The notes beneath the pieces were generated by a model that saw nothing but the letters and a program-made list of their open reading frames with translations, made no database searches and was not told the origin of the DNA. The position numbers were made by a program, and so were the translations under genes. Positions 29,019 to 36,470 of a DNA stretch of 64,000 bases are shown here, in pieces (within the stretch, counting starts at the first letter, position 1; every line of letters starts with the position of its first letter). The stretch lies in the IMG/VR virus record IMGVR_UViG_3300042389_000724, positions 1-64,000 of that record; one strand, written 5' to 3'. This DNA is from a virus.

Positions 29019-29053
29019 CGGCTTGTGGGTGAAATATCCCCCAAGCCGTTTTT
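29019..29053 (+). terminator. Rho-independent terminator
   Basis: CGGCTTGTGGG / CCCCCAAGCCG, then TTTTT; directly before the ATG of the deaminase-like gene. Confidence 0.8.
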
Positions 29054-29056
29054 GAT

Positions 29057-29494
29057 ATGAACACGAAACAGATTCAGCGTCTGCTGCGGATTGCGTACCC
29101 CTTGTGCTTGGAGATTCCCCGTCCCAAGAAGCACATCTCCATCATTCTGTACAAGGGCAGAATTGAATCCATCGGTACGAATCAGTTGAAGACCCACCCC
29201 GAAGCCGTGAAGCACGGCTACCTGTTTGGTGAAATGCACTCCGAACTTGACGCATTTTTGAAACTCGGGGAGCGCAAGCGGGGACTCACCCTTTTCAATA
29301 TTCGCTTCAATCGGTTTGGACAGATGCGTATGTCCCGTCCGTGCTTTCGCTGTATGCCGTGGTGCGTGGGGTGCTTTGACGAGATTTGGTATACCACAGA
29401 CGAAGGTGTTTTGCTTCACGGTGACGGACTGCTACCTATAAATACAGGTAGCATCAAGGAGATTCTAAATGAAAAAGTTCACACAGTATCTTGA
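29057..29494 (+). CDS. Cytidine-deaminase-fold protein, 145 aa
   Basis: H61-S-E63 (FGEMHSELDAF) and P95-C96-x-x-C99 (SRPCFRCMPW) are the zinc-binding signature of the cytidine deaminase superfamily: the first motif gives the His ligand and catalytic Glu, the second two Cys ligands. The length suits a single deaminase domain. T4-like phages carry a dCMP deaminase (cd) in nucleotide metabolism, but this sequence lacks the usual T4 features, so the substrate (nucleotide, RNA or DNA) is open. There is no clear ribosome site, and a terminator hairpin lies just upstream; translation may be leaderless or read-through. A late promoter lies in its 3' end. Confidence 0.75.
   Translation: MNTKQIQRLLRIAYPLCLEIPRPKKHISIILYKGRIESIGTNQLKTHPEAVKHGYLFGEMHSELDAFLKLGERKRGLTLFNIRFNRFGQMRMSRPCFRCMPWCVGCFDEIWYTTDEGVLLHGDGLLPINTGSIKEILNEKVHTVS
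29437..29444 (+). promoter_or_regulatory. T4-type late promoter, perfect TATAAATA
   Basis: Exact match to the T4 late -10 box. It lies in the loop of GCTACCT/AGGTAGC (29431-29452) inside the 3' end of the deaminase gene, 25 bases before the ATG at 29469. Confidence 0.8.
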
Positions 29495-30320
29495 TACGCG
29501 CGGTCTACAGGAGGCACTGTCCCACAAGGAAGCCACCGAGGTTTCGCTTGTCGAAGCCAAACTGTCCCGCGTGTTTCAATATGTGGAAGACGACAAGAAG
29601 GACTTTGGCATCGTCAGCGCGTTCCGTGGTACGAACTCCGACAAGGAGAACAAGGCTCGTCACGAAGAACTAAAGAAGATGGTTCGTCAGATGGGCTACG
29701 GATTCATTGAACTCCGTGGTGGATACAAGGGTGATGAAGGCTATGTGGAGGAATTGAGTCTCCTCATTCCGAACATCACGAAGAAGGGTATCGTGGATCT
29801 TGGTCGCAATTTCCAACAGCACTCTGTGATGTACAAGAACGATCAGGACTTCTATTACATTGGCACAAACGAAGAGGCTGGCGTTGGCAAGGTTCTCATG
29901 CGCTTCAAGAAGGGTGCTGGACAGGACAATCTTGAACTTGCCAAGCACAAGGTCATTGACTTCTTCTCTAGCCTGAAGAAGGGACCGCACAGCGACACGA
30001 AGTTCGTGTTCAATGTAAAGGACGAAACCCCACAGCAGAAGGCACAGGGCAAGGAAGCAGAAGCCCGCGTTGCCCAACGCCACCGTCCAGGCGACATCTG
30101 GAAGACATCCAGTGGCTTGTGGGGCGGAATGGATGACCAAGGCAACTACGAGTATTTTGATGACGAACAGTCTGCTCGTAGGTTCTCAAAGAAACACCGC
30201 AAGGGATATCGCATCCAAGAGCGCGAAGAGTGGAATTTCGCAAAGGCTGCGTACTTGCGTAGAGGCGAAGACCCCAAGTGGATCACAATCTACGAGGATT
30301 CCACCGAAGACCACGACTAA
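29469..30320 (+). CDS. Putative head-packaged protein with capsid-targeting leader, 283 aa
   Basis: Starts MKKFTQYLDTRGLQEALSHK, like the capsid-targeting leaders of the left-end genes, with L-Q-E before A as a possible protease site. The body (SRVFQYVEDDKKDFGIVSAF onward) resembles a phage protein family with an F-R-G-T-N-x-x-K-E-N pattern, unknown function; the last 90 residues are basic with Trp. GGAG lies upstream, and the gene has a perfect late promoter. It overlaps the deaminase-like gene by 26 bases. A protein injected or packed with the DNA is the most likely role, by inference. Confidence 0.72.
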   Translation: MKKFTQYLDTRGLQEALSHKEATEVSLVEAKLSRVFQYVEDDKKDFGIVSAFRGTNSDKENKARHEELKKMVRQMGYGFIELRGGYKGDEGYVEELSLLIPNITKKGIVDLGRNFQQHSVMYKNDQDFYYIGTNEEAGVGKVLMRFKKGAGQDNLELAKHKVIDFFSSLKKGPHSDTKFVFNVKDETPQQKAQGKEAEARVAQRHRPGDIWKTSSGLWGGMDDQGNYEYFDDEQSARRFSKKHRKGYRIQEREEWNFAKAAYLRRGEDPKWITIYEDSTEDHD

Positions 30321-30323
30321 ATA
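30316..30323 (+). promoter_or_regulatory. T4-type late promoter box
   Basis: ACTAAATA in the palindrome CGACT-AAATA-AGTCG (30314-30328), overlapping the preceding stop; the next ATG is 15 bases on. Confidence 0.55.
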
Positions 30324-30337
30324 AGTCGGAGGAGTAA

Positions 30338-30445
30338 ATGAAAAAAGATACTGCTAGGACAGCATTGAAAAAATCACTGCTGCGGAACGCTGTGCAAAAT
30401 ATACGGCGTGAAATAGTGGATCGCAAGAAGGGTCAAAAGAAATAA
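30338..30445 (+). CDS. Small basic peptide, 35 aa
   Basis: MKKDTARTALKKSLLRNAVQ and a Lys-rich end, with GGAGGAG seven bases upstream. Short, helical and basic, with its own late-type promoter. Role unknown. Confidence 0.55.
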   Translation: MKKDTARTALKKSLLRNAVQNIRREIVDRKKGQKK

Positions 30446-30465
30446 TCGTATAGCATCGTGTGGCA

Positions 30466-30493
30466 TTGATCTTCTCGTCTGTTCTGATACAAT
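30466..30493 (+). promoter_or_regulatory. Sigma70-like promoter
   Basis: TTGATC, 16 bases, TACAAT; AAAGGAG and the ATG at 30515 follow. Confidence 0.7.
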
Positions 30494-30514
30494 CATGTGT
30501 GAAAGGAGTTCGTA

Positions 30515-30967
30515 ATGAACTTTAGCACTCTCGTTTCGTCTGTCGTGGTTAGTCTCGCTCTCTCGTCTGCTGCCTCGGCGCAGTGGAGCAGCGGCGGCTT
30601 TAGTGTCGGCGTTGGTGGTTCGTACAACAAGACTACCCTGCCCAATGGTCAGTCCATCACCAACAACAACCTCAATTGGGGTGTTGGTCTTGGTGGATCG
30701 TCTTTTAACACCCCATATGGTGGCTACGGCATGGGTGGCTACGGCGGTGGTTGGGGCTACGGCATGGGTGGCTACGGCGGTGGTTGGGGTTACGGCGGTG
30801 GGTGTGGCTACGGTGGCGCGATGGTTCTGCCGTACTATGGCGGGGGCTGCTACCCGACTGTGGTTCCGTACTCGCCGTTCACCCGCTGCTACGCGACTCC
30901 CATGTACACTCCGCAGTATCCTTGCGTTCCCGCTGCGGCTCTTCCGCAGGCTCCGATTTGCTGGTAA
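30515..30967 (+). CDS. Secreted Gly/Tyr-rich repeat protein, 150 aa
   Basis: Signal peptide at residues 1-22 (LVSSVVVSLALSSAASA before QW). Residues about 68-105 are repeats of G-Y-G-M-G-G-Y-G-G-G-W; the end is Pro/Tyr/Cys-rich. Glycine/tyrosine repeats of this type occur in cell-wall and adhesive proteins of many organisms. It should be exported by the Sec route, unusual for a phage product. It is driven by a host-type promoter and GGAG site, so it may be made early, perhaps to coat or shield the infected cell. Function unknown. Confidence 0.75.
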   Translation: MNFSTLVSSVVVSLALSSAASAQWSSGGFSVGVGGSYNKTTLPNGQSITNNNLNWGVGLGGSSFNTPYGGYGMGGYGGGWGYGMGGYGGGWGYGGGCGYGGAMVLPYYGGGCYPTVVPYSPFTRCYATPMYTPQYPCVPAAALPQAPICW

Positions 30968-30977
30968 TAGGAATACA

Positions 30978-31007
30978 ATGAAGAATCATACTATTAGATT
31001 TTGGTAA
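30978..31007 (+). CDS. Possible leader peptide, 9 aa
   Basis: MKNHTIRFW, stop overlapping the next ATG (TAATG). Coding status uncertain; the chain of three coupled tiny frames is the reason it is listed. Confidence 0.3.
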   Translation: MKNHTIRFW

Positions 31008-31093
31008 TGCCTATCCCTTCCTGCACCGATGATCACGGTCGGCTGATCCCCATCAAACGCAGGAAAAAGCCAACGGTACTTGTATTCTTATGA
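31007..31093 (+). CDS. Possible micro-protein, 28 aa
   Basis: Begins MPIPSCTDDHGRLIPIKRR; the stop overlaps the next ATG (ATGA). Basic. Unrecognised; may be part of a coupled chain of tiny genes. Confidence 0.35.
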   Translation: MPIPSCTDDHGRLIPIKRRKKPTVLVFL

Positions 31094-31179
31094 ATACAAT
31101 GTATGCGCGGAACGCAAGAGAAGATTGGGCTTCTTGCGGCGGTGACTTCAGAGTACCGTGGCACACAGCACTCATCTGA
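31090..31179 (+). CDS. Possible micro-protein, 29 aa
   Basis: MNTMYARNAREDWASCGGDF and further; ends just before a terminator. Third in the coupled chain. Unrecognised. Confidence 0.35.
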   Translation: MNTMYARNAREDWASCGGDFRVPWHTALI

Positions 31180-31187
31180 AAATGGTT

Positions 31188-31218
31188 CGGCGGCTCCATT
31201 CAAAAGCCGCCGCTTTTT
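31188..31218 (+). terminator. Rho-independent terminator
   Basis: CGGCGGCT / AGCCGCCG with a nine-base loop, then six T; just upstream of the tRNA cluster. Confidence 0.88.
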
Positions 31219-31219
31219 T

Positions 31220-31308
31220 GCGTAGTCAGCGTCCAGGCTGCTAGGGTCACCTACTTGCAAGGGGTGATCTGATACAGAGCAACAGAGGTGCAAGTCCTCC
31301 GCTACGCT
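31220..31308 (+). ncRNA. tRNA-like element, atypical
   Basis: 89 bases with ends GCGTAGT/GCTACGC forming a seven-pair acceptor-like stem. A T-arm-like segment AGAGG-TGCAAGT-CCTCC precedes the 3' end, but its loop has G where the invariant second T is expected. A CTTGCAA loop (TGC, Ala) sits on a weak stem, and an insert of about 17 bases resembles a long variable arm. It lies at the head of a tRNA cluster. It may be a degenerate tRNA or a tRNA-shaped RNA with another role. Confidence 0.5.
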
Positions 31309-31311
31309 TTC

Positions 31312-31384
31312 GGTCCTGTCGTCTAGTTGGCTAGGATACCGCCCTTTCACGGCGAGAACACGGGTTCGAATCCCGTCAGGATCA
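31312..31384 (+). tRNA. tRNA-Glu (TTC)
   Basis: Acceptor GGTCCTG/CAGGATC, anticodon loop CTTTCAC (TTC, codons GAA/GAG) on stem CCGCC/GGCGA (last pair mismatched), T arm ACGGG/CCCGT. Confidence 0.9.
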
Positions 31385-31389
31385 CTTCG

Positions 31390-31478
31390 GGACAGGTGGC
31401 AGAGTGGTCGAATGCGGCGGTTTGCTAAATCGCTGAAGGCAGATATGTCTTCCGAAGGTTCGAATCCTTCCTTGTCCG
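31390..31478 (+). tRNA. tRNA-Ser (GCT)
   Basis: Acceptor GGACAGG/CTTGTCC, loop TTGCTAA (GCT, codons AGC/AGU), long variable arm (TGAAGGCAGATATGTCTTCC), T arm GAAGG/CCTTC, G discriminator at 31478, which is also the first base of the next tRNA. Confidence 0.93.
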
Positions 31479-31552
31479 TTCCCTTGTTGTGTAAAGGTAG
31501 CACAGGAGATTTTGATTCTTCTAGTCTTGGTTCGAATCCAAGCGAGGGAACG
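31478..31552 (+). tRNA. tRNA-Gln (TTG)
   Basis: Acceptor GTTCCCT/AGGGAAC, stem GGAGA/TCTTC with loop TTTTGAT (TTG, codon CAA). The G discriminator at 31552 is also the first base of tRNA-Thr. Confidence 0.9.
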
Positions 31553-31623
31553 CCACCTTAGCACAGCGGCAGTGCAGCGGTTTTGTAAACCGCAGGTCAT
31601 CGGTTCGAATCCGATAGGTGGCT
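31552..31623 (+). tRNA. tRNA-Thr (TGT)
   Basis: Acceptor GCCACCT/AGGTGGC, stem GCGGT/ACCGC with loop TTTGTAA (TGT, codon ACA), T arm ATCGG/CCGAT. Confidence 0.92.
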
Positions 31624-31667
31624 TTGTTAAGGGACTGTTCAAGCACAAGCGCGGATGAACATAGGGT

Positions 31668-31856
31668 ATGGAAACACTGCAACTCACATCACTGGGAATC
31701 GGAGTAGTCGCCGCCGCCGTTGCGGGTCTACTGAAATTTTACAGCATCGCGTATTCGCGTGGCTATGAGGACGGCAAGCACTGTGGCTTCACCGAAGGTC
31801 TGTATCGTGCTGCACAGCGGGAAGCGCGTAAGACTCGCATATTACAGAGTGTCTAG
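31668..31856 (+). CDS. Small membrane protein, 62 aa
   Basis: One N-terminal transmembrane helix (LGIGVVAAAVAGLLKFYSIA), then a basic cytoplasmic part with GYEDGKHCGFTEGLY. Signal-anchor topology. AGGG lies close before the ATG. It meets the minus-strand fibre gene end to end (overlap of four bases). Role unknown. Confidence 0.6.
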   Translation: METLQLTSLGIGVVAAAVAGLLKFYSIAYSRGYEDGKHCGFTEGLYRAAQREARKTRILQSV

Positions 31857-33160
31857 TATACATTTAGACCAAGTGTCAGGCTTGGTTTGTTGTCTGCTAT
31901 TGATACTTCTGTGTCCATGCCTATTCTATTTTCCGAAACTGTTGCTTCGTTGAAGAAAATTCTGATTCTGTTCTTGTGTCTAGTCTCATCAGACACCATT
32001 GCAACAGTGAAATCTTTTGAATTGTTTGTTTGTGATTGAGTGTAGTATCTGATTTTTAGTTTCTGATCTGGTACAAGGCTCATGCTTTCCGTTTTGGTTT
32101 CTTCAGATGGATTTTCTATCTCTAAAAGATACGATCCTTGCGGAATAGTTGATTCTGTTGCTATCTCTACTGTTGTATTGTGTGTCGATATTCCATTCGG
32201 CAAGGTAAATCCACTCAACAGCATGGAATCAGCAGACGGTTTGTCAACAACTGTGCATATTTTTGATCCCAACGAAACAGAATTGTTGGTATCTGGATCA
32301 AAAATCTCTAGTGTGGAACCAACAGACATAGAAAATTGACATGAGTAGAACTGTTTTAGTCTGTTTTCGTCAGTTTCTTGTTGTGTTAGTAAAACATACT
32401 GACCATTTTCTGTCAGTTGTACATACACACCCTCGGTCTTGATGCTGTTTGTGTCTTCTGATCGAAGAAACTTGCAGTTCTTTAGTACTTCGTCTCCTAA
32501 AAACCCTTCATTTTCTTCCCAAGAGTGGAATGTGGCATACCCGTGTTCGGTTTCTCTGCTCTTGATGATCAGTGCTAGTTGATTATTCCCTGATGTTTGC
32601 CATAAATGACACTGATGTGTGATGTCAAATTCTATTTGACCATCAACAACAGAAGAAAACGACGAACTAGCATCCAATTCGTTTTCGAATACCCCACCTT
32701 GAATCTCCCAGATATCATCTGATGCTTCTGATGGTTTATTCCAAGACACTGATGGGTCTATTCCCGATCCCAATCTCACAAGTTTTGCTTCAAACTCGGT
32801 TGTCGATGGTGTATCTGTGGACAGAATCAGGGATGCCCTGTCAATTCCATATGAAGCGGTTCCAATTTCTTTTTGAATCGCTTCTAGTGGATAGAAAAAC
32901 AGAACAGAGCGATATGTGACATCACCACTGATTCCTGCTTTAAGATATTGTCTGTGTCTAATCAGAAGTTCGCCGTCTTCTCCCTCTGGTAAGAGGGTGA
33001 ACTTCTTTGATATTGAGTCGAATACTGTTCTTGTTGATAGTGGAGAATTGGTTATGAATGTATCATTCTCGTCTATCCCACCAAAAATCTTCACCTCTAC
33101 AGGTGTGTACTCGGATCTATGTGAGCCGCTTATGTTGTTTCGATATCGTTGAGACAGCAT
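31853..33160 (-). CDS. Putative tail fibre/virion protein with DNRLRE-like domain, 435 aa
   Basis: Beta-rich and Ser/Thr-rich. Residues about 80-215 (SLILSTDTPSTTEFEAKLVR, then FDITHQCHLWQTSGNNQLAL and ESREKE-type turns) look like a DNRLRE-type beta sandwich found on bacterial surface and phage proteins. The N-terminus (SQRYRNNISGSHRSEYTPVE) resembles phage virion proteins. It follows the 638-aa fibre-like gene after eight bases on the same strand. Likely a distal tail or capsid-surface protein; the assignment is from composition and context. Confidence 0.65.
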   Translation of the reverse strand: MLSQRYRNNISGSHRSEYTPVEVKIFGGIDENDTFITNSPLSTRTVFDSISKKFTLLPEGEDGELLIRHRQYLKAGISGDVTYRSVLFFYPLEAIQKEIGTASYGIDRASLILSTDTPSTTEFEAKLVRLGSGIDPSVSWNKPSEASDDIWEIQGGVFENELDASSSFSSVVDGQIEFDITHQCHLWQTSGNNQLALIIKSRETEHGYATFHSWEENEGFLGDEVLKNCKFLRSEDTNSIKTEGVYVQLTENGQYVLLTQQETDENRLKQFYSCQFSMSVGSTLEIFDPDTNNSVSLGSKICTVVDKPSADSMLLSGFTLPNGISTHNTTVEIATESTIPQGSYLLEIENPSEETKTESMSLVPDQKLKIRYYTQSQTNNSKDFTVAMVSDETRHKNRIRIFFNEATVSENRIGMDTEVSIADNKPSLTLGLNVY

Positions 33161-33168
33161 TCTTCATT

Positions 33169-35085
33169 TCAAGAGGCATAGAAGGAGAATGTCAGTCCTG
33201 GACCAGTGTTGTGTGGTGCAGTTGAAGCGGAATACGGAGGATAGAAAACATAAACTTTGTTGATGTTGTCTACCTCTATAAACATTTCTTCTCCGTGATA
33301 TAGCGTGTATGCGGCGGATGTTGCTGTAAGACCGTAAGCATTCGCGTCTTGAGCAGAAATCACACACATGAATTCGTTCGATGAAGCAGATGCACCTGTT
33401 GCTACTCTTGAGGTTTTTATTCTCACACCCGTTGAACAGGTGAATCCAGGAGCAGAGTTGTATTCAGACAGATTCTTTGAAGCGTATCCGACAAATCCAG
33501 TTCTGGACATGAAGGTTGGCTGTTGCTTCACCGAAAGTACGGATACACCAATACTCTTCTGCGTTGAAACATTTACACCTTCTACAACTGCACTGTTAAG
33601 TACGGATTGGCTGACAGGAGTAATGTTGTTGTCTATTGCAGACTTTACGAGTGAATACAGTGATTCGCTGTATTTGAAATCCGTAGATCCAACAGACACA
33701 TTTTGAGAATACAGTGCTGCCTTTAGAGCAGCCATGAAATCGGTGCCGTTTTTAATCTGTGACAGAGATGTTGTCAAACTGGATGACACGCTCGACAGTG
33801 TTGTGTCCAGATTTGGCAGTTCTACTGGAAGAAGTCCTCCGCTGAATCCTTTCACTAGCACAGGACCGTTGGCAGTGTCTCCGACAACCCATACACCCAC
33901 GGTTGATGATGTTGATCCTTTTACTGGAACTGGATTGTATGCTTCTTGAGAAATTCCTATTCCAGTGCTGAATGTGGCATATGCATTGAAAGATATTCCC
34001 GTGTTGACGAGATATACATTTACAGCAGATCCGCTCCATCCAGCACCAGTGAATCCTCCGACTCTCTCCATGTTTCCATTCGGTAGAATGGTGTTCATGT
34101 AAGTTGGTACTGTAGACTTCGATTGGGTATCTGTGGCACCTTGTCCGACTACGGTGATCGTGTCTCTTGTGTAGTCTACGCTGCGAATATCAAGACTTGC
34201 GCCACTTACTGTTATGCCAATCGAAGACTTGATATTCACATTCAGAGCGTTGTTTTCTGAATATATGGGAGCCGCTGTTGATCCCGTGAATCCAAATAGA
34301 CCCACCGACACGGTAGAAGCGGTTCCTCCACCATAAACAGTGACAGTATCCGATGCGGCAGTAAGACCTCGGATTACTATTGTTCCGAATGTAACTCCGA
34401 TAGCAGTGGCACCAGCGACACCGAATACTCCCAAGTCAGAGAAAGAAGATACTGTTACTGGCAGTGCTTGTGAAACAGTGATTCCGACAGGATACCCGCT
34501 GCAAATTCCCTGAATGCTAACATAGTCAATTGCTGATGTGTCACTGGTGACACCGATTCCACCACCTTGTAGTTTTCTGATGTTTAGGTTTGTGGAGTTT
34601 ACCGTCAACTCACCTACGGTTATTCCGATTGGAGTTGCGCCAGACGCGCCTGTTACAGGCATATAGTCCATAGACGCGCCTAGACCGACCAATGTGGTTG
34701 CTATGCTGTAGTAACCGCTGTTAGAGATGTAGTCGTATCTCTGTAGAGGACCGTCAATGGTTACATTAAGGGTCGTTCCTGTTGCAAAACTGAGAGAAAC
34801 GCCAGTAGCCCCCGCAATACTTACAAGTAGGGGTGATGTATTTGCGAATGAATTTACCTGAACTGGAATCGTTCCAACAGATGCTGTTGAGATATCAACA
34901 GCCAACGGACTAACATTGGTTACATTTACAGGAAGACCGTTGCCGCTAGTGACATCAATAGCAGAACCAGACGCTCCATATACAATTTGCACTCTCTGAT
35001 GGTGTGCATCATTGACAAAACTGCTGGCTATGGTATAAGTAGTACCACTGGTTACAATGTCGTAGTTGTCGCTGGTTGCTCCCAT
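33169..35085 (-). CDS. Putative tail fibre protein, 638 aa
   Basis: Long, low-charge, beta-rich protein with irregular repeats of V/I-x-V-x-G/A and frequent GATG/GVTV turns, as in trimeric phage fibres. The C-terminal 120 residues (SEYNSAPGFTCSTGVRIKTS onward) may form the tip. GGAG is four bases before the ATG. No late box is seen directly upstream on the minus strand, so the promoter is unknown. Together with the 435-aa gene it forms a minus-strand pair between the tRNA cluster and gp33. Confidence 0.65.
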   Translation of the reverse strand: MGATSDNYDIVTSGTTYTIASSFVNDAHHQRVQIVYGASGSAIDVTSGNGLPVNVTNVSPLAVDISTASVGTIPVQVNSFANTSPLLVSIAGATGVSLSFATGTTLNVTIDGPLQRYDYISNSGYYSIATTLVGLGASMDYMPVTGASGATPIGITVGELTVNSTNLNIRKLQGGGIGVTSDTSAIDYVSIQGICSGYPVGITVSQALPVTVSSFSDLGVFGVAGATAIGVTFGTIVIRGLTAASDTVTVYGGGTASTVSVGLFGFTGSTAAPIYSENNALNVNIKSSIGITVSGASLDIRSVDYTRDTITVVGQGATDTQSKSTVPTYMNTILPNGNMERVGGFTGAGWSGSAVNVYLVNTGISFNAYATFSTGIGISQEAYNPVPVKGSTSSTVGVWVVGDTANGPVLVKGFSGGLLPVELPNLDTTLSSVSSSLTTSLSQIKNGTDFMAALKAALYSQNVSVGSTDFKYSESLYSLVKSAIDNNITPVSQSVLNSAVVEGVNVSTQKSIGVSVLSVKQQPTFMSRTGFVGYASKNLSEYNSAPGFTCSTGVRIKTSRVATGASASSNEFMCVISAQDANAYGLTATSAAYTLYHGEEMFIEVDNINKVYVFYPPYSASTAPHNTGPGLTFSFYAS

Positions 35086-35133
35086 TGGGTTCTCCGCTGT
35101 GCAGGCTGTGCAGGGGGTTTCCGACTCAATCCA

Positions 35134-35141
35134 ACTAAATA
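35134..35141 (+). promoter_or_regulatory. T4-type late promoter box
   Basis: ACTAAATA 13 bases before the first possible gp33 ATG. Confidence 0.55.
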
Positions 35142-35154
35142 GGATTACTTACCT

Positions 35155-35397
35155 ATGTATATTTCCGAAAGCAAGGCTAACATGGACATCAACAACATCC
35201 GTTTTCCCCGTGAAGTAGAAACCCATGTCAAGAAGTATGAAGTTTCGTATATTGATGCGGTCATAGCCGTGTGTGAGCGGTTTGGTATTGAGCCACAGGT
35301 TGCTGCCAAATTCTTGAGCAAGCCCATCATTGAAAAAATCAAGGCTGAGGGGCAGGAATTGAACCTGCTTCCCAAAAAGTCAAAACTGCCTGTTTGA
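35155..35397 (+). CDS. 33: Late promoter transcription co-activator, gp33-like
   Basis: 80 aa. The segment YEVSYIDAVIAVCERFGIEP and IIEKIKAEGQELNLL align by eye with T4 gp33 (FGMSYLEATTAFLEENSIPE and IIEKIQSEAIDENLL). gp33 links the sliding clamp and the gp55 sigma factor to host RNA polymerase at TATAAATA-type promoters. A shorter start at 35182 (MDINNIRFPREVE) has a better ribosome site (AAGG, five bases away) and would still contain the whole conserved part. Located just before gp32, as in related cyanophage-like genomes. Confidence 0.85.
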   Translation: MYISESKANMDINNIRFPREVETHVKKYEVSYIDAVIAVCERFGIEPQVAAKFLSKPIIEKIKAEGQELNLLPKKSKLPV

Positions 35398-35400
35398 CCA

Positions 35401-35428
35401 TTGACTACACACAGGCTTGTGGTATCTT
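35401..35428 (+). promoter_or_regulatory. Sigma70-like promoter of gp32
   Basis: TTGACT, 16 bases, TATCTT; about 70 bases before the gp32 start, which has AAGGAGAC. Confidence 0.6.
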
Positions 35429-35501
35429 ACCTACATACCTGTGACTGAATTGTTCGTCACACATTCAACACACAGCGTACACCTCGTACAAGGAGACAAC
35501 T

Positions 35502-36440
35502 ATGGGTTTTAAGGACATGAAGAGTGCATCAAAGAACGCCTATCAGACTCTTGCATCCGAAATGGACAAGATGGCAAAGAAGTCGGAGTCTTACAAGGAC
35601 GACCGCCTTTGGAGGGCTGAAACTGACAAGACTGGCAACGGCTATGCGGAGATTCGGTTTCTCCCTGCTCCCGATGGTGAGGATCTGCCGTGGGCGCGGG
35701 TCTGGCATCACGGTTTCCGTGGTCCAGGTGGTTGGTACATTGAGAACTCACTCACCACGATTGGTCTGAAGGATCCAGTCAGCGAGATGAATTCCATGTT
35801 GTGGAACAGCGGTTCCGACAAGGACAAGGCTATTGCTCGTGATCGCAAGCGCAAGTTGTCCTATGTCAGCAACATTCTTGTGATCAGCGACCCTAAGCAC
35901 CCCGAGAACGAGGGCAAGGTGTTCCTGTTCAAGTACGGCAAGAAGATCTTTGAGAAGATTCAGGAAGCAATGAATCCGCAGTTCCAAGACGAGAAGCCTC
36001 TGAATCCGTTTGATTTTTGGTCGGGTGCAAACTTCAAGTTGAAGATTCGTCAGGTGGATGGGTACACGAACTACGACAAGAGCGAGTTCGCTGCCCCCTC
36101 TGCTCTGCTTGGTGGCGATGACGCTGCGCTTGAGAAGTTGTGGAAGACGGAACACTCTCTGAAGGAGTTCACCGATCCGAAGTCCTTCAAGTCTTATGAT
36201 GAACTCAAGGCTCGTCTTGAGATGGTTCTTGGTGGCAACATTCGCGCAACGGCTGATTCGGCTGAAGCAAAGGGTGGTGCTGAAAAGGCTTCGTTTGATG
36301 ACGAAGACGAGACTCCTGCTCCAGTTGCGAAGAAGGCTGCTCCGCAGCCCCCGAAGAAGAGTGTGAAGGAAGCCGTCAGCAATGACGACGATACTGAAGA
36401 TGCACTCTCTTACTTTGAGAAGTTGGCTAGTGACGACTAA
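35502..36440 (+). CDS. 32: Single-stranded DNA-binding protein gp32
   Basis: 312 aa, close to the T4 length (301). GWYIENSLTTIGLKDPVSEM, SNILVISDPKHPENEGKVFL and FDFWSGANFKLKIRQVDGYT match the core of T4/cyanophage gp32. The N-terminal basic segment serves cooperative binding and the acidic end (DDDTEDALSYFEKLASDD) serves contact with replication proteins. There is no Cys in the whole protein, so the zinc site of T4 gp32 (one His, three Cys) is absent, as in marine relatives. gp32 coats single-stranded DNA in replication and recombination. It has its own host-type promoter and a terminator. Confidence 0.95.
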   Translation: MGFKDMKSASKNAYQTLASEMDKMAKKSESYKDDRLWRAETDKTGNGYAEIRFLPAPDGEDLPWARVWHHGFRGPGGWYIENSLTTIGLKDPVSEMNSMLWNSGSDKDKAIARDRKRKLSYVSNILVISDPKHPENEGKVFLFKYGKKIFEKIQEAMNPQFQDEKPLNPFDFWSGANFKLKIRQVDGYTNYDKSEFAAPSALLGGDDAALEKLWKTEHSLKEFTDPKSFKSYDELKARLEMVLGGNIRATADSAEAKGGAEKASFDDEDETPAPVAKKAAPQPPKKSVKEAVSNDDDTEDALSYFEKLASDD

Positions 36441-36470
36441 ATACTAGCAGCCTTCGGTTTCGCAGCAAGG

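Noticed and set aside
28226-29419. Minus-strand frame of 397 codons
   Set aside because: Covers three well-supported plus-strand genes and a terminator; no family pattern.
30720-30830. Possible CRISPR-like tandem repeat
   Set aside because: Repeats are coding Gly/Tyr units in a secreted protein, without spacers.
36436-36443. ACTAAATA after gp32
   Set aside because: Formed by the gp32 stop codon; no plus-strand gene follows before the terminator.
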